Source: Closterium sp. Naga37s-1 (lineage: Eukaryota; Streptophyta; Zygnematophyceae; Desmidiales; Closteriaceae). Taken from it: a stretch of DNA of 64,000 nucleotides. A program made the translations under genes and the position numbers. Positions 9,862 through 20,910 of this stretch are shown here, in pieces (the stretch's first letter is position 1; every line of letters starts with the position of its first letter). The notes under the pieces were generated by a model. It was not told the origin of the DNA. It ran no database searches and saw nothing but the letters and a program-made list of their open reading frames with translations. The stretch lies in contig CANJKZ010000078.1 in the NCBI GenBank assembly GCA_947471745.1, positions 3,538,501 to 3,602,500 on the forward strand, read 5' to 3'.

Positions 9862-11292
9862 ATGTGGATTTTCAGGGTGAAGGGCCCGCCAGGTTCTCCG
9901 CCTGTCTTCAAGGCGCGCTACGTGGCTCGTGGCTTCAGTCAGCGGCAGGGAGTTGACTACTTTCAGACCTTCTCTCCCACCCCGAAGATGACCACTCTTC
10001 GAGTACTGCTGCACATAGCCGCTCACCGTGACTACGAGCTTCACTCTCTTGACTTCAGCACTGCTTTCTTGCAGGGCAGCCTGCACGAGGAGATCTGGCT
10101 GCGCCGCCCACCTGGCTTCACTGGGTCTTTTCCTCCTGGTACTCAGTGGAGCCTCCGGCGGCCAGTCTACGGTCTCCGCCAGGCACCTCGTGAGTGGCAC
10201 GACACACTGAGGACTACACTTGCGGCTCTTGGGTTTGCTCCTTCTACTGCCGACCCGTCGCTGTTTCTGCGCACCGACACTTCTTTGCCGCCGTTCTACA
10301 TCCTCGTGTACGTCGACGACTTGGTCTTTGCCACAGCTGACACTGCTGGACTCGCCCACGTGAAGTTCGAGCTGCAGAAGAGACACACGTGCACAGACCT
10401 GGGTGAACTGCGCAGCTACCTTGGCTTGCAGATCACCCGGGACAGAGCACAGCGCACCATTACCCTGACTCAGTCACACATGGTGCAGCAGGTCCTTCAG
10501 CGCTTCGGCTTCACGTACTCCTCACCTCAGGCCACTCCTCTGTCTACTCGCCACTCGCTCTCAGCTCTGCCTTCGGATGAGTCCGTAGAGCCGAGTGGCC
10601 CGTACCCAGAGCTTGTTGGCTGCCTCATGTACCTGATGACCTGCACTCGACCTGACCTTGCATACCCTCTTAGCATTCTGGCACGCTATGTTGCTCCTGG
10701 GAGACACAGACCAGAGCACATGGCTGCAGCGAAGAGGGTGTTGCGCTACTTGTGCAGTACGTCGGGCATGGGGCTTGTGCTTGGAGGGCGGAGTCCAGTG
10801 GTCCTCACTGGTCACGCAGACGCTTCTTGGGCTGACGACCAGGCTACGCAGTGGTCGTCACAGGGTTACACCTTCAGCCTTGGTTCCGGCTCTGTTTCGT
10901 GGCGGTCTACCCGCTCGTCTTCTGTTCTCGGCTCCAGTTGTGAGGCTGAGATCTACGCAGGGGCCATGGCTGCACAGGAGCTACGCTGGCTCACCTATTT
11001 GCTGACTGACCTACGAGAGCTGCCTCGTTCTCCTCCAGTTCTGTACGTAGACAACAAGGCTATGCTGGCCTTGTGTCGGGAGCACAGACTGGAGCACAGA
11101 ACGAAGCACATCGCTCTTCGCTACTTCCTTGCTCGTGAGCTGCAGCAGCGAGGTCAGCTGCGCCTTGCTTACGTGGCCTCTGAGGCCAACACTGCTGATA
11201 TCTTCACCAAGGCACTTGCGCCTTGTGACCATCAGCGCTTCTGTACTCTGTTAGGTCTTGTACCTACCTTGCCTCACTTGCTCACTTCTTGA
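9862..11292 (+). CDS. C2 RT-RNase H open reading frame (truncated pol)
   Basis: An uninterrupted 476-residue frame covering most of RT and all RNase H. It opens with MWIFRVKGPPGSPPVFKARY and contains DFSTAFLQGSLHEEIWLRRP, VYGLRQAPREW, the polymerase site YVDD at 10309-10320, MTCTRPDLAYPLS, RNase H motifs TGHADASWADD, SSCEAEIYA and YVDNKAML, and NTADIFTKAL near the end. The N-terminal RT fingers and all upstream domains are missing, so the ATG is not a natural start and no promoter is present. It is one of the least damaged RT copies here, which suggests recent origin. Confidence 0.9.
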   Translation: MWIFRVKGPPGSPPVFKARYVARGFSQRQGVDYFQTFSPTPKMTTLRVLLHIAAHRDYELHSLDFSTAFLQGSLHEEIWLRRPPGFTGSFPPGTQWSLRRPVYGLRQAPREWHDTLRTTLAALGFAPSTADPSLFLRTDTSLPPFYILVYVDDLVFATADTAGLAHVKFELQKRHTCTDLGELRSYLGLQITRDRAQRTITLTQSHMVQQVLQRFGFTYSSPQATPLSTRHSLSALPSDESVEPSGPYPELVGCLMYLMTCTRPDLAYPLSILARYVAPGRHRPEHMAAAKRVLRYLCSTSGMGLVLGGRSPVVLTGHADASWADDQATQWSSQGYTFSLGSGSVSWRSTRSSSVLGSSCEAEIYAGAMAAQELRWLTYLLTDLRELPRSPPVLYVDNKAMLALCREHRLEHRTKHIALRYFLARELQQRGQLRLAYVASEANTADIFTKALAPCDHQRFCTLLGLVPTLPHLLTS

Positions 11293-11504
11293 CCTTGCAT
11301 GTACTGTTACATATACATATACTTGCTCTTGCTTGTTTAGCGTTATATATATGTGTGTACTCATGCATGTGAACTGGCCTTGTGGCCTTGAACTTGTGCT
11401 CAGAATGTGTGGTGACGTTGTGATCCACCCTGAGCTTGCTTTGCCTTGCTTTGCTTGACTGGTCTTGTGACCCCTTGTTCTCCCCCACTTTGCCTATGGG
11501 GGTG
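11293..11504 (+). promoter_or_regulatory. C2 3' untranslated block and PPT
   Basis: Contains GGCC-TTGT-GGCC (about 11379-11390), GGTC-TTGT-GACC (about 11460-11472) and the polypurine tract CTATGGGGGTG directly before the LTR. Same order as in C1, C7 and C8. Confidence 0.75.
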
Positions 11505-11592
11505 TGTCAAACTTATATGATCTAGCCTGTGTAGGCTGTAGCGGGTTGTATCACTTTCATTCCTTAGTCAATCATTCCTCAATTCTTTCACA
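11505..11592 (+). repeat. C2 3' LTR, internally shortened (88 bp)
   Basis: Starts TGTCAAACTTATATGATCTA and ends CACA. Relative to the 130-bp LTRs of C7 it lacks the GGGTACAGC...CTTGTACCC segment. The left end is preceded by the PPT; the right end abuts C3 RT. Confidence 0.85.
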
Positions 11593-13371
11593 CTGTGCAC
11601 GTGTGTCTCTTCTGCAGCTCGGACTTCACGTGCGCGAGTGCCTCAGTGTCAGCAGTAGCAAAGACGAGGTCGTCTACGTACACGAGAACGTAGAACGGCG
11701 GCAGAGTGGTGTCAATGCGTAAAAACAGTGAAGGGTCAGCAGTGGAAGGAGCAAAACCAAGAGTAGCAAGAGTGGTCCTCAATGTGTCGTGCCACTCACG
11801 GGGTGCCAGGCGGAGACCGTACACTGGCCGCCGGAGGCTCCACTGGGTACCAGCAGGAAACGACCCAGTGAAGCCAGGTGGGCGGCGCAGCCAGATCTCC
11901 TCGTGCAGGCTGCCCTGTAGGAAGGTTGTGCTGAAGTCAAGCTAGTGGAGCTCGTAGTCACGCTGAGCAGCTACGTGCAGCAGTACACGAAGAGTGGTCA
12001 TCTTCGGGGTAGGGGAGAAGGTCTGGAAGAATTCAACTCCCTGTCGCTGACTGAAGCCACGTGCAACATAACGCACCTTGAAGACAGGCGGAGAACCCGG
12101 CGGCCGCTTCACCCTGAAGATCCACATGCCACTGACGATGTTCGCCCCAGACGGCGGAACCTTGTCGACGTAGGTGCCTGTGGACTTCCAGGAAGCCATC
12201 TCGGCGTCCATAGCTGCCTGCCACTGAGAGGAGTAGGGACCCTCTATCGCCTCTGCGTAAGAGCGCGGGGTCGGGATGTCTGGTGCATGCGGGTCTCCCT
12301 TAGGGGCAAGCAGCATGGACACGAGATGAGGTACAGCAGCGGCAAAGCACTCAAACTCCTCCTGTCTGTCCTCAAGAACGTCCGTGCCAAGAGCACACTC
12401 ACCCCCGACGGACGGAGGACAGACAGGCGCAGACGCAGACTCAGCAACAAGACTAGTGGCGTAGTCTAGGCGACAGGCTGCAGCAAAGTCAAGAAGCTCA
12501 GCAACGAGAGCAGATACAGCAGTGGACTCAAACAAAGGGACAGTGACAGCAGTGGCCAGAAAGCGCGTGACAGTTGGACTAGCGACACGAAGGGAGTCAG
12601 ACTCCGGGTCCGGACCGTCAGGAAGAGAGGACGCAGGAGGGGACAACAGAGGGACACGCTATGGAGCAGTTGAAGGATGCAGAGTTATAGAGTGAGTGCA
12701 AGGGGCAGGAGGAGGACGCGGACGCGTAACACGACGACCAGCGCGAACAGTGCGGACAGGCAACAAAGAATGAGACGCAGGCGACGCAGGACGCGACTCA
12801 GGCTCACGACGCTCCGTAAGACCTCTAGACGGTCCAGAGTAAGGAGAAGGACCAGGCAGGGGAGAGGCCGTCTGTAACTGCGACTGGGACTGGACAGGCG
12901 GTGGACTCAGTAAAGGAGGAGGAGGACCAGGAGAAGGCTGTAGACCAAGAACCTGCTGAAGGAGCGGAACGTAGTACGGCCGCGGCCTCGCAGCGCCTCC
13001 AGAATCAGCAGAGACAGCACCAGTACCCTCAGGGTCTCCAGCTACAACTCCCGCAGCACCACCAGCTCCAGTACCTGCAGCGCCAACGCCTGCAGCACCA
13101 CCAGCCCCAGCAGCTCCAGTACCTCCAGTACGAGCACCTCCAGGACCAGTGGCACCTCCAGCAGCACCAGCACCAGTAGCGCCTCCAGCAGCTTGAGCAC
13201 CAGCAGCGCCTCCAGCAGCTCCAGCACCAGCAGCACCTCCAGCAGCTCCAGCACCAGCAGCACCTCCAGCAGCTCCAGCACCAGCAGCACCTCCAGCAGC
13301 TCCAGCAGCACGGCGACTGCGTCGAGCGTACCACTCACGAAGCCGCTGTGGAGAGAGGGGCTCCCGCCACA
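11593..13371 (-). pseudogene. C3 pol: IN-RT linker and RT core (proximal piece)
   Basis: Minus-strand linker (WREPLSPQRLREWYARR, then a long Ala/Gly repeat at about 13030-13330, then a Ser/Pro-rich part) leading into RT: SYAEAIEGPYSSQWQAAMD, MWIFRVKRPPGS, GLRLAPREWHD and YVDDLVFATAD, ending at LQKRHTCT where C2 begins. Stops at 12659-12661 (CAG to TAG) and 11942-11944 and a frameshift near 13370 disable it. Confidence 0.85.
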
Positions 13372-14860
13372 ACGGGAACCCGGAGCACGCGTAGGCTCAG
13401 CACCCCCAGACGCAGTACCCCCAGGCTCAGCACCCCAAGGCTCCACACGCTCAAGCGCAGCACCCCCAGACTCCACACGCTCAGCCTCAGCACCCCCAGG
13501 CTCCACACGCTCAGGCTCAGCACCCCCAGACTCCACACGCTCAGGCTCAGCACCCCCAGGCTCCGCACCCCCAATCCCCGCACCCGCAGGCTCAGCACCC
13601 CTAGCAGCACCTGAGTCGACAGCTACCTCGACCGGCTCGGCAGGGTCTACCTGAGACACACGTGAGGGGGCAGGACCCTGAGGGGGCCTACCGGAGGAGT
13701 ACCTGGTGCTAGGAAGAGTGGCGGGGGGGGGTGGGAGAGGCAGTGCGGTAGGGAAAGAGACGGTAGTAAGACACCGACTCGTCAAACGTGACGTCCTGAG
13801 AGGACAGAACACGACGCGAGGTGGGGTGGTAGAACTGCCACCCGGGTGCGTAAGGGGGGAAGCCAAGGAAGACGCAGGGAACGGCATGGGAGGACAGCTT
13901 GTCTGCTGAAGTATCGCGGACAAAAGCTCGACATCCCCAGACACGGAACGCGGACGCATCGCCAACCTTCCCCGTCCACCTCAGAGTAGGTGTGGTCTCC
14001 GGCAAGGAGACACGAGGCTGAAGGTTGATCTGATACGCAACGTACTGAACCCCGAACGGCCACAGAAAATGCGGAGCAGCCGCATGGATCATGGACGTAC
14101 GAGCGACGTCCATGACCATGCCAATGCGGCGCTCAGCAATCCCGTTTTGCTGTGGGGAGGCCGGAAGCGTGAACGTCTGGCGGATGCCCTCCGCACGACA
14201 GAAGGCCCTCAGGAGGTCGGAGGAAAACTCACCACCTCTGTCTGAGTGCAGACGCATAACAGGAAGGTCCGAGGTGAAACGCTTGCTGTGCCGGCGACGA
14301 GCACCGCGGATCCAGTCGATCAACACCTCAGGGACCTCACCCTTTCTGCGCAAGGGGAAGACTGTGGTGTAACGCGAGTAGTCGTCAACAACCAGCAAGA
14401 AGTAACGCTCGTGACCCTGTCCACGGACGCGGGCTGGGCCCCACACGTCCATGTGAAGAGTCTGCAGAGGAGCCTCTGTCGGAGGGAACGTGGAGGAGTG
14501 AGGAGCGGCGCGCTGCCAACCCTCGACACAAGGAACACAGGTAGGGGCAGGCCCCGGAGGAAGGGGAGGGAGGGACCGGGGTAGACCCGAGACAAGGGTA
14601 CGGGAGGCCATACCTCGAAGACGAGGCAGGGAGGGGTGACCAAGGCGGTGGTGCCAAAGGAGAGTCTCGTGCGACAGAGGACGACACGAGCAGGGGGCAG
14701 ACGCAGGACTAGACCTGGACGCGGCATCAAACACCTGACTAGACGCGGCTACCTGACCAGACGCAGAGACCGGAGGAGACGCAGTAGTCAGTGTGTACAG
14801 ACTCGACCCTGGCCGACGGGTGAACGTGGCCAGGTGGCGGCCCTCTGAGAGCAGGTGCAG
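13372..14860 (-). pseudogene. C3 pol: integrase
   Basis: Minus-strand Copia integrase: SHETLLWHHRLGHPS and CVPC (HHCC zinc module), then HMDVWGPARV, LHSDRGGEFSS and GIAERRIGMVMD (D-D-E core), then FRVWGCRAFVRD and FLGFPPYAPGWQFYHP. All three catalytic residues are present. The frame is broken upstream by a 1-nt loss near 14850 (after CTCSQ) and downstream by a C-run change near 13720. It would join cDNA ends to target DNA. Confidence 0.88.
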
Positions 14861-16645
14861 TGGGTCACACGCTGACCTCCAGGGGCGAACTGGTCAACCC
14901 ACGCGTCCTGGAGGTCAGCTCCACTCACCAGGTTCGTAGAGAACGAGGGGAGGTGGAGTCCGGACAGCAAGCCCGACGGGGCCGCAGGACACGGTAGAAC
15001 CGTGGAATAGTGCGCAAGGACTGGGCCCCCAGAGGGGTCAGCCAGGGAGACTGCGACAGGTCGACTAAGCGGCATGAGTGTGGCGCTGTCGCGAAAGAAA
15101 GAGCACGAAGCACCAGAGTCGAGTGTGAAAGTGTGCAAGGCCTCAGTAGGTGCAGTACCAGAGAGAGCAGACTCACCAGCACCTGGAGCAGCAGACTCAC
15201 CAGTACCTGGAGCAGCAGACGCACTAGCACCTAGAGCAGCAGCCTCAATGCCTGGGTCAAGCGGGACACTCACGTAATAGTCACCCTCGGCACTATCAGT
15301 CAAAGCATACATGGCAGCAAGGATAGCATCGAAATCAAGATCAAAGATAGCCACATTCTGCCTAAGCAGATCACCCCAACGACGGACCTCGACAGCGTCA
15401 GGAAACTGGGCGCGCCAGGCGTCAGTCAGGGAACCGAAGCAGTGCTGCACAGTGTGTGACAGCCCGCATGTCTCCCCACGACGACTGCCGGTGCGAAGAA
15501 CGTAAGTGCAGGGACCAGCACCCCCAGACCTCCCACGCCCAGCGTACCACTCACGAAGCTGCTGGGCCGACGGGGTCTCACGGGAACGCGGCTGCTGCTG
15601 GCGCTGGCTACCACCAAAGCCTCCACGCTGCGCGGCTGCACCTCGACCAGCACCACCGCCACCGCCACCTCCGCCACCGCTGCCGCTGCCTCCACCACCG
15701 CTGCAGATGCCTCCACCACCTCCGCCGCTGCCTCCACCACCTCCACCGCCGCCACTGAAGCCCCCACTACCGGCACCACCCCCACCTCCACCGCCACCCC
15801 CTCCGCCTCCTCCACCGCCTCCGCCGCCGCCCCCGCCATCCCCTCCACCACCCTTGCTCCCCTTGCCCTTGCTGTTGCGGCACCTCCCACTAGGAGCAGA
15901 CGCAGCCCCGACCTCCTCAGTGCCAACGAGGTCAACAGCAGCAGCAGAAGCAACAAAGGGGAGAAGGGGGACAGGGGAACACCCCTCAAAGAAAGGGGTG
16001 TGACGGTCGCCGCGAGAAGCACCTACAGCTAAGATACTCTTCTCAGCTGCAGCGAGGCGCTCCTCTAGCAGGTCGACAGTGAGCTCGGTGGGGCAAAGGG
16101 AGAGAAACTGGTCCCTGACTGAAGCAAGGGAGTCAGGGAGGCTGGTGACTAGGTAGTAAAGGGTGATGTACATGGGGGGGGGGGTTCTTGGCACAGAACT
16201 CAGTGGGAAGGGCAGCGCGGTAGCGGGCGTCACTAGTGCGGAGGTGAGTAATGAGGTCAGCGACTGTGGCAAAGGCGGCAAGGTCAGGGAAAAGGTACGG
16301 CAGCATGAGGCGGCTGAGGGCAGCAGTGGCAGGGGAGGAGTAGCACGCAACTACAGCGTCGTACAAAGACTTAGCAGTCTTGTACTGGCCAAAATGCGCG
16401 CGCTCAGCAGGCGGCAGGTGACTGCGAACAGCAAGGCGAGCAACAGCGTCACGAGTGGTCCACTGCGAGTGAACAGTACTGTCAGCAGTGGCAGCAGGAG
16501 CAGTGGAGACACCAGACGTGTGATCGAAAAGGGATACCCCATCCCTAGAGTCACACTGAAGAAAGAGCTGTAGGTCGTCAACCCACACGTCAAAGTCAAC
16601 TGCATGCCCCTCAGCATCAGAGGTGAGAACAGTAGGGCTAGCCAT
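14788..16645 (-). pseudogene. C3 gag and protease
   Basis: Gag starts at ATG 16643-16645 (MASPTVLTSDAEGHAVDFDV). An 11-C run at 16174-16184 (10 in intact relatives) shifts the frame within KNPPPMYITL. The shifted frame carries the rest of gag, a poly-Gly tract (about 15650-15860), the variant knuckle (C-x13-C-x3-H-x4-C around 15450-15520) and the protease HTFTLDSGASCSFFRD (about 15080-15130), with acidic GASASAAPGTGES repeats just ahead. It ends out of frame at 14788. Confidence 0.87.
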
Positions 16646-17445
16646 AGTAGCAGTAGTAGCAGTAGCAGCAGTAGCAGCAGGAGTAGCAGAGGCAGCAGAA
16701 GCAGCAGTAGCAGCAGGCGCAGTGCAAGAAGGAGGGCAGCGCGGCTCAGTAGGGCGGCTCGGCTCGTCTGGGCGGCGCGGCTTGGCTGGGCGGCGCGGCT
16801 TGGCTGGGCGGCGCGGCTCGGCAGGGCGGCTCGGCTCGGTTCGTGGCAGTGCGGCGCGGCAGCAGTCTGCGCGGCGCGGCCGAGCAGCAGGCGGCGGGGC
16901 GGCGCGGGTGCTTACCAGGGGCGGGTGCAGGGCAGGGCCGCAGCTGGCAGTTTAGGTCAGGGCCGCGACAGCAGGGGCCTTGACAGTAGGGGCCGCGACA
17001 GCAAGGGGGGCCGCGACTGCAGGGGCCGCGACGGCAGAGGCCGCGACAGCAGGAAGGGCCGCGACAGCAGTAGGGGCCGCGACAGCAGCAGGGGCCGCGA
17101 CAGCAGCAAGGGCTTCGACAGAACAGGGGCCGCGACAGCAGTAGTGGCTGCGACAGACGTAGGGGCCGCGACGGCAGCAGGGGCCGCGACAGCAAGGGGG
17201 CCGCGACTGAAGTGGGGGCCGCATCGACAGCAGAGGCCGCGACGGCAGCAAGGGCCGTGACGGCAGTAGGGGCCGCAATGGCAGTAGGGGCCGCGATGGC
17301 AGTAGGGGCCGCGACGGCAGCAGAGGCCGGGTCGGCAGTAGGGGCCGCGACGGCAGCAGGGGCAGGCGCAAAAAACGCGCTTCGGGCAGGGCAGGAAAAA
17401 CGTTCGTCTTGGGCCCTAAAAAAGACGTTCCCACTAGGGAACCTG
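16646..17445 (-). repeat. C3 leader tandem repeats
   Basis: Between PBS and gag; 16940-17370 is mostly repeats of a 15-18 bp unit, GGGGCCGCGACAGCAG or close variants on plus. Near gag are GGCGCGGCTTGGCTGGGC repeats (16760-16830). Conserved signals: GGGCCC at 17411-17416, hairpin GTTCCC/GGGAAC at 17427-17442, and the donor-like GGTAAG (minus) at 16911-16916. Long Ala/Arg/Gly/Ser-rich ORFs here are by-products of the repeats. Confidence 0.8.
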
Positions 17446-17585
17446 CTCAGAATACCATGTTAGAATCAGGAACGGAATGAATGAACTAGAAAGCAGGTGG
17501 GTACAAGTGGGAAACCTAAAAGTGTTGTACCATATAAGAACTACCCCACTACAGCCTAAACAGACTATAGCATATAAGTTTGACA
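17446..17585 (-). repeat. C3 5' LTR (17458-17585) and PBS
   Basis: The 128-bp LTR starts TGTCAAACTTATATGCTATA on minus and ends TTCTAACA at 17458. The PBS region TGGTATTCTGAGCAGG follows (17457 downward), an iMet-type site with a 1-base insertion. The flank GTTAC (17586-17590) is the expected duplication; its partner is out of view. Confidence 0.9.
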
Positions 17586-20500
17586 GTTACAACTGGCATG
17601 GGACGTCCTTGATCGTCCACGAGGTAAGTATGATGAACATCGCGAACGTCCTCCGGATGAGCATCGACGAGAGGAATGAATTCCGAAAATCTAGAAGAAG
17701 TGGTTAGGATAGGTGGATCGAGAGCAGCGTCACGTGCGCCGTCGGGGTCAGGTTCTTTGCTGGCAGCGAGTTCGGCGTCGGTGCTAGCGAATGAGCGAAC
17801 ACCATGGAAAAGGGTAGCAGGGTCACGCTGCGTGGCGAGATATTGTTCGAAGACGGGAAGGGTCAGATTTTCGTAGAAAATACAGTCACGGGCAGGAACC
17901 AGAAGGTGAGTGCGATAATCCATGATACGCCATGCAGAAAACTGTTTCTCGAGGCCGAGATGAAGGCCCCACTTAGCACGTTGATCGAATTTTCCGAGAG
18001 AAGAGGTAGGAGGATGGTATTGCACAACACACTCGAAAACTCGAAGAATTTTTGTAGTGCCCAACTTGCCCGTCCACAGCAAGTGGGGTGATGCGTTGTT
18101 GGGTAGAGCTGAGGAAGACAGAAGATTATGCAACAGTGTTGCATGGTCCATCGCGAAGGGCCAGTAGAGTGGGCCGAGCTGGGATTGGGCGAGCAGAGCT
18201 CGCATCTTTTCTTGGAGAGTCCGATTGAGGCGTTCTGCTACGCCGCTCTGTTGGTGAGCGTGAGGAAGCAAGAAGAGGCGCCGTATGCCTCTTTCTTGCA
18301 GATACGTCGTAAACTCGAGACTCCGATACTCCCCGGCTCCGTCACACTGAAAGAACTTTAGTTTGGTGTCGGATTCACGTTCTGCGAGAGGCAGCCATGC
18401 TCGAAACGTTGTGAAGGCAAGAAAACGGTTAGTCATGTTGCCAGTCCAGACGTATCGAGTAGAGGCTTCAGTAAACGTGATGACATATTTCTCGCCGTTG
18501 AAACCCTCCGCAGGAAAGTTGAGAATATCGCTGTAGACTTTTTCCATCAAGCGATAATCTTCAGCTGCAGGAAAATGAGACGGGTACGGCTCGTGCGGTA
18601 GATTTGCTGCTGGGCAGATTAAACAGGGTGACGGACGATTGACCGGTTTCATTTCGAGGCCGCCAGGTAAGAGAAGCAAATTTTTGTCGAGAACAGCGGC
18701 TTTGATCGTATTGTTGAGCGTAGATTGCGACGGATGACCAAGATGCTTATGCCATGTTTCTGCAGTAGCTTTGTGTCCCTGTGCGCGCAGATAATAATCA
18801 GCGTGAGCGAAGAAAGATAACAGCAGCCAATGACCGTCAGCGCGGACATGATCTGAGACGGGCGGGATGAACCTGGTAAGATTAGGTGGTGGAATTTTCA
18901 CTTCAACGTCGACGAATTCGCCAGGTGCAAGAACTAACTCCCCGCTTTCTTGATCTGACGCTGCAGGTCTAGGCTCAACACCGACAAGGCGTCCGGAGTC
19001 GAGGACTTCCATGTCAGCGACACGCTGCTCGGCTTCAGTGAGAAGACGACGATCGCGATCAGCGGGTGTTTCTCCCCAAGTAGTCTCGTCGGGTTCTTGT
19101 GCCCCCCAGACGCCTTCACCCGTGGGCATGTTCGTCAGATCTCCCCAACCACCAACGTGAGTAAGGTAGTCCTGGGAGTTCTGTACGTCATTCAAGCCTT
19201 GATTGTCGAAGGTCATCATGACAGCGGCAGCCGTAGTTGAAGACGTGGGTACGACACCCTCACGTGGAACGGTATCGTCGGTGTAGTCAATGTCCTCGCG
19301 ATGCTCCCATGGGCCGAGAGAGAGAATATTTTCGGAGTCGGCAGTGGTGCGCTCAGGTACACAGTTGAGGGCAAATACACCGTTCTGTTGGACTGTCGTG
19401 CCGAGTTTCCTGTCTCCGTATTTCAAAGTAAATTTTCCAGGTTCGCCAAGAAGAATAATCCCATTCCGCATAAGCTGTGCATATGACATCAGATTGAAGC
19501 CAAGGCAAGGAACGAGAAGCACATCGTTAAGATGAAGACTGAAGTCTACTTCTTTAGAATCAAGAATGATGTTACCCATCCAATGTGCTGTAAGACGTTG
19601 GCTGTTGGCGACGGTGACGACGCATGGATTCTGAAGACGACGCTGATTGATGACGAAACGGTTTTCTGAGGAACACATATGCTGGCCGCAACAACTGTCA
19701 AGGTACCACGTGTTGGGACCTTCCAAGTTATGTGCAAGGTTGGCGTAGACCTCGGGTGGTATAGGCGTATTGAGTTCATCGTTGAAGCTATTATGAATAC
19801 GGTCTTCGGCGTCAGGATCGTAGACGGTAGAAACTGACGTCATACAATTAATGGATTGTTTCGCCTGTGTCTTGACAGGTGTAGCAGGCGACTTCGCAGG
19901 GTTCAGCTTTGCAAGGTTCGGCTTCGCAGCGTCCGGCTTCGCAGTGTCACATGAAGAATCTTTGGTGTGTGTTGGCGCAGACCGCTTCCAAGGCGGCTTA
20001 TCCTTCGACCAGCAGGTATTGATGGTATGACCTGCTTTACGGCAAAAGGAACACACGGCCTTGTGACGTGGAGCAGAATAAAATTTGACTGAGTTATTAA
20101 CCACCTTTTTTCCTCCTCGAGCGTTGTGCAAGTCCATATCCTGCTGCTCGGCGATGAGAGCGGCACAGAGTGCCCCCTCAGACAACGTTGCTTGCATCCG
20201 AAGAATGGAGCGACACTGCCCCCATTCTGGTTCAAGATCCCCGAGTAGCACTGTGTGAAACATAGTGTCGGGGAAGTATCCTCCACACTTCTGAAGCTGG
20301 TCGCGCAGATTTCGAGTGCGGTTGATATACTGCGTCACCTTCTCACCGTTTATCATCTGTATGTTTGACAGCTGCGTTAAGATTTTGTTCTGGTTGACGG
20401 TGTCCTTTGCCATGTAAACCCCTTGCAGGTATGACCAAGCTGCTTCAGCGGGAGCGGTACTGGTACGAAAGGGACGAATACCAAGCTGTTCAGTCGATGT

Positions 20501-20770
20501 CATATTGCGAACGAGAACTGTGTATGCGGACAGCGACACTGATCGAAAAGCAGCCTGTTGAAGTGGTGAGCCGCGAGATGGAAAGGGTGCTGTACCGTCG
20601 AACAATTGCCAGAATCCCGCAGTTTGAACAAGAAGTTCGAATTCGAAACTCCAGGTATAGAAATCTTGACCATTGAATGGAATTGTCGTTTTAAACTTTG
20701 TTGGGTTTGCAGAAGTAGGAAGATAACTTCCGGTGCCGTCGGCTGACTGTAACTGATAAAGTGATGGCAT
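17586..20770 (-). CDS. Copia-B element E1: gag-protease-integrase
   Basis: An open minus-strand frame of about 1060 codons from ATG 20768-20770 to the C3 insertion. Order: Copia gag (FNGQDFYTWSFEFELLVQTAG, VTQYINRTRNLRDQL), CCHC knuckle CSFCRKAGHTINTC, a Lys/Ala/Pro-rich linker, protease WYLDSCCGQHMCSS, HHCC module (WHKHLGHPS with CLIC), integrase core with D-D-E (YSDILNF, CDGAGEYRS, GVAERLNRTL) and the IN C-terminus (LLWTGKLGTTKILRVF, CIFYENLTLPVF). The protease triad position 3 is Cys, not Gly. No internal stop, so this is the best-preserved coding piece of its lineage, but RT and RNase H are missing because C3 cuts it; the last residues VKLICYSLFRL are C3 LTR. Confidence 0.9.
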
Positions 20771-20910
20771 CTGTGATCCTTGTGATGCGTTTCAGGATCT
20801 ACCGGAATACCCCGGATAGTAGCGCATATGCGCTTATAATAAATTCATTTTTTTTAGGGGGCGCGCTTGTAATTGAGTAACGGCCATAAGCGCCGGCGCT
20901 TTTATAAAGG
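20771..20910. other. E1 upstream border with two 14-bp palindromes
   Basis: AT-rich stretch with perfect palindromes AGCGCATATGCGCT (20821-20834) and AAGCGCCGGCGCTT (20888-20901), about 53 bp apart. I see no LTR or PBS for E1 here, so the 5' end of E1 is lost or lies in unrecognised sequence. Confidence 0.5.

Larger units (their letters stand above)
9849..11592 (+). mobile_element. C2: 5'-truncated Copia-A insertion inside C3
   Basis: Plus-strand fragment starting inside RT (just before GMWIFRVKGPPGS) and running through RNase H, 3' UTR and PPT to a precise 3' LTR end (TTTCACA at 11592). No 5-bp duplication flanks it; instead about 3 bp of C3 (ACC of CACAGACCTGGG) are missing and 2 bp (CA, 9849-9850) are shared at the truncated end. 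It looks like capture of incomplete cDNA by end joining rather than integrase action. Confidence 0.85.
9051..17585 (-). mobile_element. Copia-A element C3, minus strand, interrupted
   Basis: C3 runs on the minus strand from its 5' LTR (17458-17585) to RNase H, where it is cut at 9051 by the G1 LTR. It is also interrupted between 9849 and 11593 by C2: the part at 11593 ends in LQKRHTCT and the part at 9849 resumes with GELTSYLG, adjacent residues in intact relatives. It sits in Copia-B element E1 (right flank GTTAC at 17586-17590). It is heavily mutated, with frameshifts near 16180, 14850, 13720 and 13370 and stops at 12659 and 11942, so it is older than C1. Confidence 0.88.
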
